A DNA stretch of 64,000 bases from Celeribacter baekdonensis B30. GTDB taxonomy: Bacteria; Pseudomonadota; Alphaproteobacteria; Rhodobacterales; Rhodobacteraceae. Shown piece after piece: positions 26,929-34,790 of the stretch. A program made the translations under genes and the position numbers. The stretch covers positions 186,001-250,000 of the forward strand of contig NZ_AMRK01000004.1 in assembly GCF_000299875.1 (NCBI RefSeq). The letters are read 5' to 3'. Numbering within the stretch: position 1 is the stretch's first letter; each line of letters begins with the position of its first letter. The notes beneath the pieces are model-generated. The model had not been told where the DNA came from. It saw only the letters and a program-made list of their open reading frames with translations, and did not search any database.

Positions 26929-27963
26929 ATGGGAACGGGGCCGGAGCACGCAGGGGGTAAAGTTTCGGGGCAGGGCGCTTTTATCTTTGGATGTGAAGGG
27001 CTTGCGCTGACCTCTTTGGAGGCTGATTTCTTTCGCGACGCCAATCCTTGGGGCTTTATCCTGTTTGCGCGCAATGTGGACAGCCCTGACCAACTGCGCC
27101 GTTTGACGGATGATCTGCGCGCCGCCGTGGGCCGTGACGCGCCGATCCTGATAGATCAGGAAGGCGGGCGGGTCCAACGGCTGCGCGCGCCACATTGGCG
27201 CGAATTTTTGCCACCATTGGATCAGGTGCAATCCGCCTCCGATCCGCTGCGGGCCATGTGGCTGCGCGGGCGGTTGTTGGCGGCGGATTTGCACAGCGTC
27301 GGCATTGATGTGAACTGCGTGCCGGGGCTGGATGTGGCCTCTGCACAGACCCATCCGTTTTTGATGAACCGTTGTTTTTCCGATGACGCGGAAGTGGTCG
27401 CCCAAATGGGCCGCGCTTTGGTCGATGGCATGGCGGCGGGCGGTGTCGCGCCGGTGATGAAACACCTGCCGGGGCATGGGCGCGGGGCTGTGGACAGCCA
27501 CAAGGGCCTGCCGCGTGTTTCGGCGTCGCGGGCGGAGTTGGCGGTGGATTTTGCCCCGTTTAAGGTGCTGAACGACCTGAGCATGGGCATGTCGGCGCAT
27601 ATCGTGATGGAGGCAATCGACCCGGACCATCCCGCCACCCAAAGCCCCGCCGCGATCCGAGTGATCCGCAAGGAGATCGGCTTTGACGGGCTGTTGATGA
27701 CCGACGATATTTCGATGGGCGCTTTGGCGGGCACGGTCATGGAGCGGGCAGAACTGGCGCTGGTCGCAGGCTGTGACATGGTGTTGCACTGTAACGGTGA
27801 TCTGGCCGAGATGGAGACACTGGCCGCGCTTGGGCCGATGACACAGGCGGCACAGGCTCGTGCGGATCGGGCCATTTGTACCCACCCTAAACGTCAACCC
27901 ATGCATCACCCCATTGACATCGCAGCCTTGGATGCCGAACTTCAAAGCCTGTTGAACCGATAG
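26929..27963 (+). CDS. nagZ: Beta-N-acetylhexosaminidase NagZ
   Basis: Glycoside hydrolase family 3 enzyme that removes N-acetylglucosamine from anhydromuropeptides in cell-wall recycling. The 344-residue cytoplasmic TIM-barrel shows ILIDQEGGRVQRL (about 76-88), the catalytic His/Asp loop in MKHLPGHGRGAVDSHKGLPRV, and the nucleophile Asp in LLMTDDISMGAL. The start follows the SPOR gene stop after six bases. The first 15 or so residues are poorly conserved-looking, so the exact start is not certain. scpA begins eight bases after its stop. Confidence 0.92.
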   Translation: MGTGPEHAGGKVSGQGAFIFGCEGLALTSLEADFFRDANPWGFILFARNVDSPDQLRRLTDDLRAAVGRDAPILIDQEGGRVQRLRAPHWREFLPPLDQVQSASDPLRAMWLRGRLLAADLHSVGIDVNCVPGLDVASAQTHPFLMNRCFSDDAEVVAQMGRALVDGMAAGGVAPVMKHLPGHGRGAVDSHKGLPRVSASRAELAVDFAPFKVLNDLSMGMSAHIVMEAIDPDHPATQSPAAIRVIRKEIGFDGLLMTDDISMGALAGTVMERAELALVAGCDMVLHCNGDLAEMETLAALGPMTQAAQARADRAICTHPKRQPMHHPIDIAALDAELQSLLNR

Positions 27964-27970
27964 GGGCAAA

Positions 27971-28765
27971 ATGGCCGACCCGGACCAATTTGAAATCAAC
28001 GATCTGCTCAGCGTCGAGGAGAGGCTCGCGGCTGAGGCGTTGATCGTCGATGTCGAGGGCTATGAGGGGCCTTTGGACCTTTTGTTGCAATTGTCGCGCA
28101 CGCAAAAGGTCGATTTGATGAAAATCTCGATCCTGCATCTGGCGCAGCAATATTTGATCTTTGTCGAGAAAGCCACTGAGCTTCGGATCGAATTGGCCGC
28201 CGATTATCTGGTGATGGCGGCGTGGTTGGCGTTTTTGAAGTCGCGGTTGTTGCTGCCGCCCGATCCGACCGATGACGGCCCGTCTGGCGCAGAGCTTGCG
28301 GCGCATTTGGCGTTTCAGTTGCAGCGTTTGGAAGCGATGCGGGAGGCGGCGGCGAAATTGATGGCGCGCGATCAAAAGGGCCGGGATTTCTTTGTGCGCG
28401 GCATTCCCGAAGAGGTCGCACGGCTCAGAAATGTCACCTATAGCGCCTCTCTGTTGGACCTGATGCAGGGCTATGCCCGCGTGCGCACCAAGGACGAATT
28501 TCGCCCCTTTGTCATGGACCGCGAGGCGATCCTGTCGATGGAACAGGCGTTGGAGCGGCTGCGCGGGTTGATCCCCTATGCGGTTGAATGGGCCGATTTG
28601 GCAAGTTACCTGCCCGAGGGCTGGGAGCTTGACCCGAAAAAGCGGCGTTCGGCCACGGCGGCGACCTTTGCGGCCTCTTTGGAATTGGCCAAACAGGGCC
28701 AGATTGAAATCCGCCAAAGCGGGACGTTCGCCCGTATCGAGATCAAGGCGAGGACTGGACGATGA
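27971..28765 (+). CDS. scpA: Segregation and condensation protein A
   Basis: Kleisin subunit that bridges the SMC dimer in chromosome condensation. The 264-residue protein has the ScpA signature YEGPLDLLLQLSRTQKVDLMKISILHLAQQYL (starting about residue 33), a long helical linker, and a C-terminal winged-helix region that ends with TFARIEIKARTGR. The stop overlaps scpB by four bases (ATGA), so the two subunits are translationally coupled. smc itself is not in this window. Confidence 0.94.
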   Translation: MADPDQFEINDLLSVEERLAAEALIVDVEGYEGPLDLLLQLSRTQKVDLMKISILHLAQQYLIFVEKATELRIELAADYLVMAAWLAFLKSRLLLPPDPTDDGPSGAELAAHLAFQLQRLEAMREAAAKLMARDQKGRDFFVRGIPEEVARLRNVTYSASLLDLMQGYARVRTKDEFRPFVMDREAILSMEQALERLRGLIPYAVEWADLASYLPEGWELDPKKRRSATAATFAASLELAKQGQIEIRQSGTFARIEIKARTGR

Positions 28766-29430
28766 GTGAGCCTGTGAGTGACGCTGCGAGTGACGACACG
28801 GATTTGGACGCGCCCGCAGAGGCCAGCCTGTTTGAGGCGCCGCCTTTGGCCGAGCAAGAGCGCATGGTCGAGGCGGTGCTGTTTGCCTCCGCCAATCCCG
28901 TGAGCGTGGCCGAGATGAGCGGGCGGATGCCGCATGGCTGCAACGCCAAAGCCGCGCTTGAGATGTTGCAAAAGCGTTATGAAGGCCGCGGCGTGCGGGT
29001 GGTGAAAATCGGCGAGGCCTGGGCCATCCGCACCGCGCCCGATCTTGGGTTTTTGATGCAAAAGGAAACGGTCGAGACCCGCAAACTGTCGCGCGCGGCG
29101 ATCGAGACCTTAGCGATTGTGGCCTATCACCAACCCTGCACCCGCGCCGAGATCGAAGAGATCCGTGGGGTGTCGGTGTCCAAGGGCACGATTGATCAGC
29201 TTTTGGAGCTGGAATGGATCCGCTTTGGCCGCCGCCGCATGACGCCGGGGCGTCCGGTGACCTATGTGGTGACGCCGTCATTTTTGGACCATTTCGGTCT
29301 GGAAAGCGCGCGCGATTTGCCGGGCGTTCGGGAGCTTCGGGCGGCGGGCCTTTTGGAAAGCCGACCGATGCCGGGGCTGGACGATGAGGACAGCGAGGAT
29401 CAAGACGATCTGTTCGAGGATGAAAGCTAA
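28762..29430 (+). CDS. scpB: Segregation and condensation protein B
   Basis: Binds the kleisin ScpA as a dimer in the SMC-ScpAB complex. The 222-residue protein has an acidic N-terminus, two winged-helix domains, and the conserved segment LSRAAIETLAIVAYHQPCTRAEIEEIRGV (about 109-137) followed by GRPVTYVVTPSFLDHFGL. The C-terminus is acidic (DDEDSEDQDDLFEDES). The stop codon is followed by about 140 bp without a gene. Confidence 0.94.
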   Translation: MSEPVSDAASDDTDLDAPAEASLFEAPPLAEQERMVEAVLFASANPVSVAEMSGRMPHGCNAKAALEMLQKRYEGRGVRVVKIGEAWAIRTAPDLGFLMQKETVETRKLSRAAIETLAIVAYHQPCTRAEIEEIRGVSVSKGTIDQLLELEWIRFGRRRMTPGRPVTYVVTPSFLDHFGLESARDLPGVRELRAAGLLESRPMPGLDDEDSEDQDDLFEDES

Positions 29431-29572
29431 GCGACTGTTGTCGCTGTCACGAGGGTTTCATCCCCTTGCCGTGATCAAGCCCTGTTAAAGGCGCATTGCG
29501 CGCCTATCTATGTTAAAGTGAACCGAAACCGCAGCAGTCAGGCCAAAGCAGAGGCCGGAAAGCAGAGTAACG

Positions 29573-29869
29573 ATGAATTTGGACAGGCTGATCAACATGA
29601 TCATCAACCGCGTGATGCGGGTTCTCATTAGCAAGGGGATCAACAAGGGCATTGATGCGGGCAGTTCCGCCTTGGCGCGGCGCAAATCCGGTGGCGTGCA
29701 GATGGGTGAGGTCGATGATTACGGCAACATCCGCGCTCAACCAGGGCAAGGCCAAAGCGGTGGCCAGAGTGGCGGCCAAGGCGACGCTCAGCTGAATGCT
29801 CAGGCGCAACAAGCCGCCAAACGCGCGCGCAAAATGGCGCGGATGAGCAAACGCATCGGTCGGTTTTAA
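29573..29869 (+). CDS. Small basic conserved protein, 98 aa
   Basis: A short protein with an amphipathic N-terminal helix (LDRLINMIINRVMRVLISKGINKGID), a Gly/Gln-rich middle (GQGQSGGQSGGQGDAQ) and a strongly basic end (KRARKMARMSKRIGRF). No signal peptide or domain is seen. The coding pattern is convincing and, from memory, a protein like this follows scpB in other Rhodobacterales, often before tatABC, which is absent here. The amphipathic helix might bind membrane, which is speculation. Confidence 0.65.
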   Translation: MNLDRLINMIINRVMRVLISKGINKGIDAGSSALARRKSGGVQMGEVDDYGNIRAQPGQGQSGGQSGGQGDAQLNAQAQQAAKRARKMARMSKRIGRF

Positions 29870-30168
29870 TGCCGAGTTAGCATCTCTGCACCTGATGCGC
29901 GCCAAAGAGGCGCTAAGGCCGGGTGACGTGAGGTCACAAAGGATCGGGTGAGGCAACGGGTACAAACGCATGATTTCCCGCCAATATCGGCGGGAATGTG
30001 CTTATGTCCTGCGACATCGGGTATATTTTTACGATTTATTTACCACAATTAAGAGACCATTGCATAGTTCCTCTGAGCGGACTCATGTTGTTACGGTCAC
30101 AGGAATATTGGTGATGAATTTAGGTGTTTGGGTATGTTGTTTCCCGCAAACAAGGGGAGAGTGAGGCA
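29870..30168. other. 299-bp A+T-rich intergenic region before the diguanylate cyclase
   Basis: No gene is supported. A perfect palindrome TTCCCGCC-AATATC-GGCGGGAA (29975-29996) looks like a terminator stem without a T-run or a regulator site. The part from 30000 to 30120 is visibly A+T-richer than its surroundings and probably carries the cyclase promoter. Confidence 0.5.
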
Positions 30169-31608
30169 TTGATCCTACCTTCCGGCTTTCAATCTGACAA
30201 GACGCGGCCGTCTTTTGGCCCGGCCTTCATTGCGTTTCGGTTGCAATCCTTGCTGGCGCTTATTGCCGGTTGTCTGGCTGTGATCATTGCCGGGATGGAA
30301 CTGTTTCACTATGGCGGCGATTTGCTCTACCCGGCCGGAAATGGTCCTAACCCGCTGACGCTGATCTGTGTCCTGTTGTTGAGCATCGCCTTGATCTACA
30401 AAACCCTGTTTCCGGTGGTGCACCCTTGGCGGCGTGGGCTGTTTGCTTTGGTCTTCGTCCTTGCGCTGTTTCGTTTGGCTGAGACCTACCTCTTTGCGGT
30501 CACGCCCCTGTCTGATGTGGCTGCGCTTCTGTTCAACAGATACCCGCGCGACGATATGACCATGAGCACGGCCATCTCATTGATGTTGTTCAGCTTGGGT
30601 GCATTTCTGCGCCCCGTCGCGCCGGTGTCAGGATTCGTGATCACCTTGTCGGGCCTGGTGCCCGTGAGTTTTGTCTTTTTGATTTACTCATATGGGCTGA
30701 CAGCGGCCAGTGTCGACATGTCTCCCGCGACACTGGCTTTGCTTATCCTGATTGGGTTTTCCTCGATTTTTTCTTTTAGCCGCAGCGTGATTTTGCGACC
30801 GCTTCTCACCACATCGGCGTGGGGACGGATGGCGCGACTACAATTGTTCGGCACGATAGTAGGGGTTTGGATCGTCGGCGCCGTGTCGCATCTGACCGAA
30901 ACCGCCATGATGTTTGAGGCTATTCTGGCCTCGGCCATGTGGCTCTTTGGCATGATCATTTTGGTGTCCGGCTCTGTGTTTGAACGGATCGAACGCGACA
31001 GGCGGGCGTTGTTGCGCGAGGTCGAACATCGGGCGCGCCATGATCCGCTGACCGGGCTTTTGAACCGCCATGCGGTGGGCGACTATGTCGCCATGGTGCA
31101 GCATATGGCCCGTGGTCGACGCCGTGATGACGGCGAGATCACGGTGGGGGTGATTTTGGCCGATATTGATTTGTTCAAACGGGTGAATGACACGCTGGGC
31201 CATGAAGTGGGGGATCGGGTGTTGCAAAGCGTGGCGGGCGTGTTGCGGGGCAAGCTGCGGTCTTCTGATATGGTGGCGCGCTGGGGCGGCGAAGAATTTT
31301 TGATGCTGCTGCCCGAAGCCACGTTAGATCAGACGATGAACACGGCGCAGGTCTTGCGCACAGCGATTGCGACGCATGTGAGTTGGAAAAATGGGGTGGA
31401 GGTTGAACCGATCACCATTTCGATCGGCGTGGCCTGTTATGACAGCCGCAACGGGGCTGAGTCGTTGGAGCAGACGATTCAACACGCCGACACAGCGCTT
31501 TACAGTGCCAAGACGCAGGGGCGCAATCGGGTCAAATGTTTCAAATCAGAACGCGGTAAGACGGTGCGCTCCACCGATCTTTTGCCACCGCGTGATAGGG
31601 TTCACTGA
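30169..31608 (+). CDS. Membrane-bound diguanylate cyclase (GGDEF)
   Basis: Makes cyclic di-GMP. The 479-residue protein has an N-terminal membrane domain of about seven to eight hydrophobic helices (residues about 20-275) with no recognised sensor name, a short coiled linker (VFERIERDRRALLREVEHRARHD), and a C-terminal GGDEF domain with LTGLLNRHAVGDY, ILADIDLFKRVNDTLGHEVGDRVL and the active-site loop WGGEEFLMLLPE. The usual I-site RxxD upstream of the GGEEF loop reads as RSSD, so product inhibition is possible. No EAL domain is present. I favour the TTG at 30169 with GGGGAGAG upstream; a GTG at 30124 would add 15 residues. Confidence 0.88.
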   Translation: MILPSGFQSDKTRPSFGPAFIAFRLQSLLALIAGCLAVIIAGMELFHYGGDLLYPAGNGPNPLTLICVLLLSIALIYKTLFPVVHPWRRGLFALVFVLALFRLAETYLFAVTPLSDVAALLFNRYPRDDMTMSTAISLMLFSLGAFLRPVAPVSGFVITLSGLVPVSFVFLIYSYGLTAASVDMSPATLALLILIGFSSIFSFSRSVILRPLLTTSAWGRMARLQLFGTIVGVWIVGAVSHLTETAMMFEAILASAMWLFGMIILVSGSVFERIERDRRALLREVEHRARHDPLTGLLNRHAVGDYVAMVQHMARGRRRDDGEITVGVILADIDLFKRVNDTLGHEVGDRVLQSVAGVLRGKLRSSDMVARWGGEEFLMLLPEATLDQTMNTAQVLRTAIATHVSWKNGVEVEPITISIGVACYDSRNGAESLEQTIQHADTALYSAKTQGRNRVKCFKSERGKTVRSTDLLPPRDRVH

Positions 31609-31644
31609 GCAAGAGCCGGGGAGCGCTACGCAGGGCGGCATAGA

Positions 31645-32718
31645 TTATTGCGCGCGGAAATGTTTCGACAGTTTCAGGCCCTGTCCCTGATAATTGGACG
31701 CCAAATCCGCGCCATAAAGCCGCTCTGGACGGCTGTCCATCCGCTCATAGACCAAACGGCCGACGATCTGCCCGTCTTCCAACACGAAAGGCGCTTCGTG
31801 ACAGCGGACTTCCAATACCCCGCGCGAGCCCGCGCCTCCGGCATTGGCGTGACCAAAGCCCGGATCAAAGAACCCGGCATAATGGACGCGGAATTCCCCG
31901 ACCATTGCCAGATAAGGCGCCATTTCGGCGGCATAATCGGGCGGGATATGCACCGCCTCGCGGCTCACCAAAATGTAGAACGCACCGGGGTCCAAAATGA
32001 TCCGCCCGTCTTTGGCGTGGATCGGCTCCCAGTATTCTGAGGGCTCGTAATAGCCAATATTGTCGAGATCAATCACGCCGGTGTGCGGTTTGGCGCGGTA
32101 CCCCACCAGATCACCCGACGCGGGTTTGAGATCGACCGAAAAGCCAAGCCCTTGATCAATCATCGCAGTCCCATCGACCAGTGGGCTTTCACTGTGCAGC
32201 GCTTTCAACTCCGTGTCACTGAGGATCGCTTGTCCGGCCCGAAAGCGGATTTGGTTCAGCCGCATGCCGGGACGCACCAGAACGGAGAAGGAGCGGGGGC
32301 AAATTTCGGCAAATAGCGGGCCGTGATAGCCGGGGGCGATGCGGTCAAATTCGACGCCCTCATCGGTGATCAGCCGGGTCAAAAGATCCAACCGCCCGGT
32401 CGAGCTTTTGGCATTGGCCACCGCCTGAACGCCCTCCGGCAGGGCCAAAGATTCCATCAAGGGCACAACATAGACACAGCCCTTTTCCAGCACCGCGCCG
32501 TTGCTCAGATCAATCTGATGCATTTCGAATTCGGCCAACCGATCCGCCACTTTGCGCCCGTCGCCCGCCAAAAAAGACGCGCGCACCCGCCACGCACGGG
32601 TGCCAAGACGCAGATCGAGAGAGGCAGGTTGCACCTGTGCGTCGATCACCTCTGGTGTGGCGGTGATTTCGCCTCGTGCCACCATGTCGCGGATCGCGTG
32701 ATCAGCCAATACACCCAT
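31645..32718 (-). CDS. dcd: Long-form 2'-deoxycytidine 5'-triphosphate deaminase
   Basis: Deaminates dCTP to dUTP, feeding thymidylate synthesis. At 357 residues it is nearly twice the size of the common Dcd (about 190). The N-terminal half shows the Dcd/dUTPase-type pattern VIDAQVQPASLDLRLGTRAW, VVPLMESLALPEGVQAVANAKSSTGRLDLL and EICPRSFSVLVRPGMRLNQIRF. The C-terminal half repeats a similar fold (DPGAFYILVSREAVHIPPDYAAEM, then GFFDPGFGHANAGGAG). Such fused forms are known in alphaproteobacteria. Whether both halves are active is not clear. Start 32718 has a GAGGGG site. It lies next to a tRNA-Pro gene. Confidence 0.85.
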   Translation of the reverse strand: MGVLADHAIRDMVARGEITATPEVIDAQVQPASLDLRLGTRAWRVRASFLAGDGRKVADRLAEFEMHQIDLSNGAVLEKGCVYVVPLMESLALPEGVQAVANAKSSTGRLDLLTRLITDEGVEFDRIAPGYHGPLFAEICPRSFSVLVRPGMRLNQIRFRAGQAILSDTELKALHSESPLVDGTAMIDQGLGFSVDLKPASGDLVGYRAKPHTGVIDLDNIGYYEPSEYWEPIHAKDGRIILDPGAFYILVSREAVHIPPDYAAEMAPYLAMVGEFRVHYAGFFDPGFGHANAGGAGSRGVLEVRCHEAPFVLEDGQIVGRLVYERMDSRPERLYGADLASNYQGQGLKLSKHFRAQ

Positions 32719-32772
32719 GTTTATCCCCTCACGTCGCTTTGGCCCCACTGGGCGCAGTTTATCCCCCTTAAC

Positions 32773-32814
32773 GCAAAACCGCCCGCAAGCCCAGAGGCTT
32801 ACGAGCGGTTTTAA
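32773..32814 (-). terminator. Terminator of tRNA-Pro
   Basis: AAAACCGC (32775-32782) pairs with GCGGTTTT (32805-32812), with an inner AAGCC/GGCTT stem. On the minus strand it ends in TTTT and begins about 10 bp after the tRNA CCA. Confidence 0.8.
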
Positions 32815-32822
32815 GGGTGTTT

Positions 32823-32899
32823 TGGTCGGGCTAGCAGGACTCGAACCTGCGACCTTCCGTCCCCCAGACGGACGCGCTACCAGGCTGCGCTATAGCCCG
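32823..32899 (-). tRNA. tRNA-Pro (anticodon GGG)
   Basis: A 77-base cloverleaf on the minus strand. The acceptor stem CGGGCTA pairs with TAGCCCG, the discriminator A and CCA end are encoded, the T-loop arm contains GGTTCGAGTCC, and the anticodon arm TCCGT-CTGGGGG-ACGGA gives anticodon GGG. It reads proline codon CCC and CCU. A promoter and a terminator flank it, so it is a monocistronic tRNA. Confidence 0.96.
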
Positions 32900-32910
32900 A
32901 ACTGGAGCCT

Positions 32911-32939
32911 TACATAGTGATTTTATGGGCAGGGGCAAG
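32911..32939 (-). promoter_or_regulatory. Promoter of tRNA-Pro
   Basis: On the minus strand a -35 element CTTGCC (32934-32939) and a -10 element TATGTA (32911-32916) are 17 bp apart. Transcription would start about six to eight bases before the tRNA 5' end. Confidence 0.6.
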
Positions 32940-33014
32940 TGGAATTTCGGCAAATCTGATGCGAAACCGCATGAGAGAGGATTTCGCCACCGTACCTCCG
33001 GGCATGGCGGCAGG

Positions 33015-34262
33015 TCAGGACACCAGCCGCGCGCGCAGGGCTTGCGTGCGCGCCAGAAGAGTGGCGATGTCTTGCGGCGGAATCCGGATCAGATCGCGAT
33101 GATTGAGCCGGCCCAAAATACCATCTCCGACGACCAAATCCGCCGCCGCCTCATCCGGGTCGTCCGGCAGGTCCATCCCGACCCCAAGCGGCGGGAGGTG
33201 CACGGGCGCAGTGGGGGCAGGAGCCTCGGCTGCGATGTCAGGGCTGACATCTGTGGACCTGTCTGGATCGGCCCCCGCGACAGGCTCTTCGCCCGGTTCG
33301 GTGAAAAGGGCCGGGCCATCTGACGGGGCCAAATCGGCCATATCCCCAGACAGCTCATCCGCCTCATCCGCCGCCGCCTCGTCTGCCGCAAAGTCGTCGG
33401 TCAACGTCGGCCGCGGGTCGGCGGTTGGCGTCAAGGGGTCTGGCGCGGAGGCCGCCGGTGTCAGTTCAAAGTCAAAGGTCCGCTGTTCGGTGGTCTGCAG
33501 TACGGCGGGAAGCTCCGGCGTGTCTGCCGCGACAGGGCTGTCCTGACGCGACAGTGGTTCGTCGGCCTCAGCCAGATCGGTCAGTGCCTCTTCGGCCCGC
33601 ATGTCAAACACCGATTCCGCTGTGGACTCCGATTCCGCCATGAACTCATGGGGCGCTTCTGGGATCGCGTCTGGCGTCAGATCGGGCGTGGTGGGCGCCA
33701 TCGGGGTCGGAGCCGGGGTTGGTTCGGACCGGGCGTGCGGCGAAGGGGAAGAAGGTCGCGAGAAATGCACGATTTTCTCTGCCTCAGGGAGGGAGATGTC
33801 AAAGGCATCATGCGGCACGTTTTCGGCCATGGGCGCGTCGGCTACGGGAGGCACCGTGGGCGCAGCGGGAGGCACTGTGGGCGCAGCGGGAGTCACAAAG
33901 GGATTCGTCGTGGGAATCGCGTCATGCGTCGGTGGGGCGAGGGGACTCGGTGATCCGCTGGCCTGTGCCGAGATCGGATCGACCCCCTCAATATGCGGCG
34001 ACAGCGAGGCGACGTATTTCACCCCATGTTCGCGCAACAGTTTTTGCACGCCCCGAATGGTCATCCCATCGTCGTGCAACAGTTTTTTGATCCCGCCCAA
34101 AAGTGCCATATCGGCAGGGCGGTAATAGCGCCGCCCGCCCGCGCGTTTCACGGGTTTGACTTGGGTAAAGCGGCTCTCCCAAAAGCGCAACACATGCGCA
34201 GGCGTGTCGAGCCAATCGGCGACTTCGCTTATTGTGCGAAAGGCGTCCGGTGATTTATCCAT
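33015..34262 (-). CDS. MerR-family regulator with a long acidic/proline-rich tail
   Basis: A 415-residue protein. Residues 8-75 are a MerR winged helix ([48 protein letters not shown]), followed by a short linker ([16 protein letters not shown]). The remaining 300 or so residues are Ala/Pro/Asp/Glu-rich and look disordered, apart from a C-terminal helix ([27 protein letters not shown]). No metal-binding cysteines are seen, so it is not a classic metal sensor. It lies 37 bp downstream of ihfA on the same strand, an order I recall from other Rhodobacterales. The target is unknown. Confidence 0.82.
   Translation of the reverse strand: MDKSPDAFRTISEVADWLDTPAHVLRFWESRFTQVKPVKRAGGRRYYRPADMALLGGIKKLLHDDGMTIRGVQKLLREHGVKYVASLSPHIEGVDPISAQASGSPSPLAPPTHDAIPTTNPFVTPAAPTVPPAAPTVPPVADAPMAENVPHDAFDISLPEAEKIVHFSRPSSPSPHARSEPTPAPTPMAPTTPDLTPDAIPEAPHEFMAESESTAESVFDMRAEEALTDLAEADEPLSRQDSPVAADTPELPAVLQTTEQRTFDFELTPAASAPDPLTPTADPRPTLTDDFAADEAAADEADELSGDMADLAPSDGPALFTEPGEEPVAGADPDRSTDVSPDIAAEAPAPTAPVHLPPLGVGMDLPDDPDEAAADLVVGDGILGRLNHRDLIRIPPQDIATLLARTQALRARLVS
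33843..33898. repeat. Imperfect tandem repeat, period 21, inside the merR gene
   Basis: GGGCGCAGCGGGAGGCACNGT-type units repeat in tandem and encode APTVPPA-type heptads on the minus strand. They show slippage in the disordered part of the MerR protein. Confidence 0.6.
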
Positions 34263-34299
34263 TTAAAACAAACCTTTACAAGAGTTTGTAGACCTCGGA

Positions 34300-34599
34300 T
34301 CAGGCCTTGTTGCCGTCTGCCACGCGATCTTTCATCAGATGCGAGGGGCGGAAGGTCAACACCCGGCGCGCAGGGATCGGGGCCTCGTCGCCGGTCTTTG
34401 GATTCCGACCCACGCGTTCGGATTTGGCGCGCACGGAGAAGGTGCCGAAAGAGGAGATTTTCACCGTCTCGCCGCCGATCAGCGCGTCGGACACATGCGC
34501 CAGAACGCTTTCAACAAGGGCGGCGGATTCATTGCGGCTCAGGCCGACCTCGCGAAACACGGCTTCGCTGAGATCCATACGTGTCAAAGTTTTGCTCAT
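34300..34599 (-). CDS. ihfA: Integration host factor, alpha subunit
   Basis: DNA-bending protein that forms a heterodimer with IHF-beta. The 99-residue HU/IHF fold has the [25 protein letters not shown] helix pair, the conserved [21 protein letters not shown] and the beta-arm tip [12 protein letters not shown] with its Pro. Start 34599 gives the conserved [14 protein letters not shown]; upstream in-frame codons are not conserved. It sits between fabH and merR on the minus strand, the usual place in this order. ihfB is not in the window. Confidence 0.95.
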   Translation of the reverse strand: MSKTLTRMDLSEAVFREVGLSRNESAALVESVLAHVSDALIGGETVKISSFGTFSVRAKSERVGRNPKTGDEAPIPARRVLTFRPSHLMKDRVADGNKA

Positions 34600-34738
34600 C
34601 GGTCTCCCCCGGGTGGATTGAGTTGCCAAGGAGAGTGGCAGTTTGCAAAGCAGGCGTCAATATCAATGACTTGGCACAGGGTGTTGAGAGAGGCGAACGG
34701 GCGGATTTTGTCGCAAATGCGCTTGTATCTGCCCCAAT

Positions 34739-34790
34739 TTACCAGCGCAGAACCACAGCGCGCATGATTACCAGCGCAGAACCACTGCGC
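34739..34790. repeat. Tandem duplication of the fabH stop region, period 29
   Basis: A 23-base unit at 34768-34790, which encodes the last residues and stop of fabH (AVVLRW), is repeated at 34739-34761 with 22 of 23 bases identical. The second copy lies just after the real stop and encodes the same C-terminus in frame with no start. Confidence 0.85.

Noticed and set aside
26527-27999. Open frame antisense to nagZ and the SPOR gene (490 residues)
   Set aside because: It crosses two convincing genes and the spacer between them; no domain seen.
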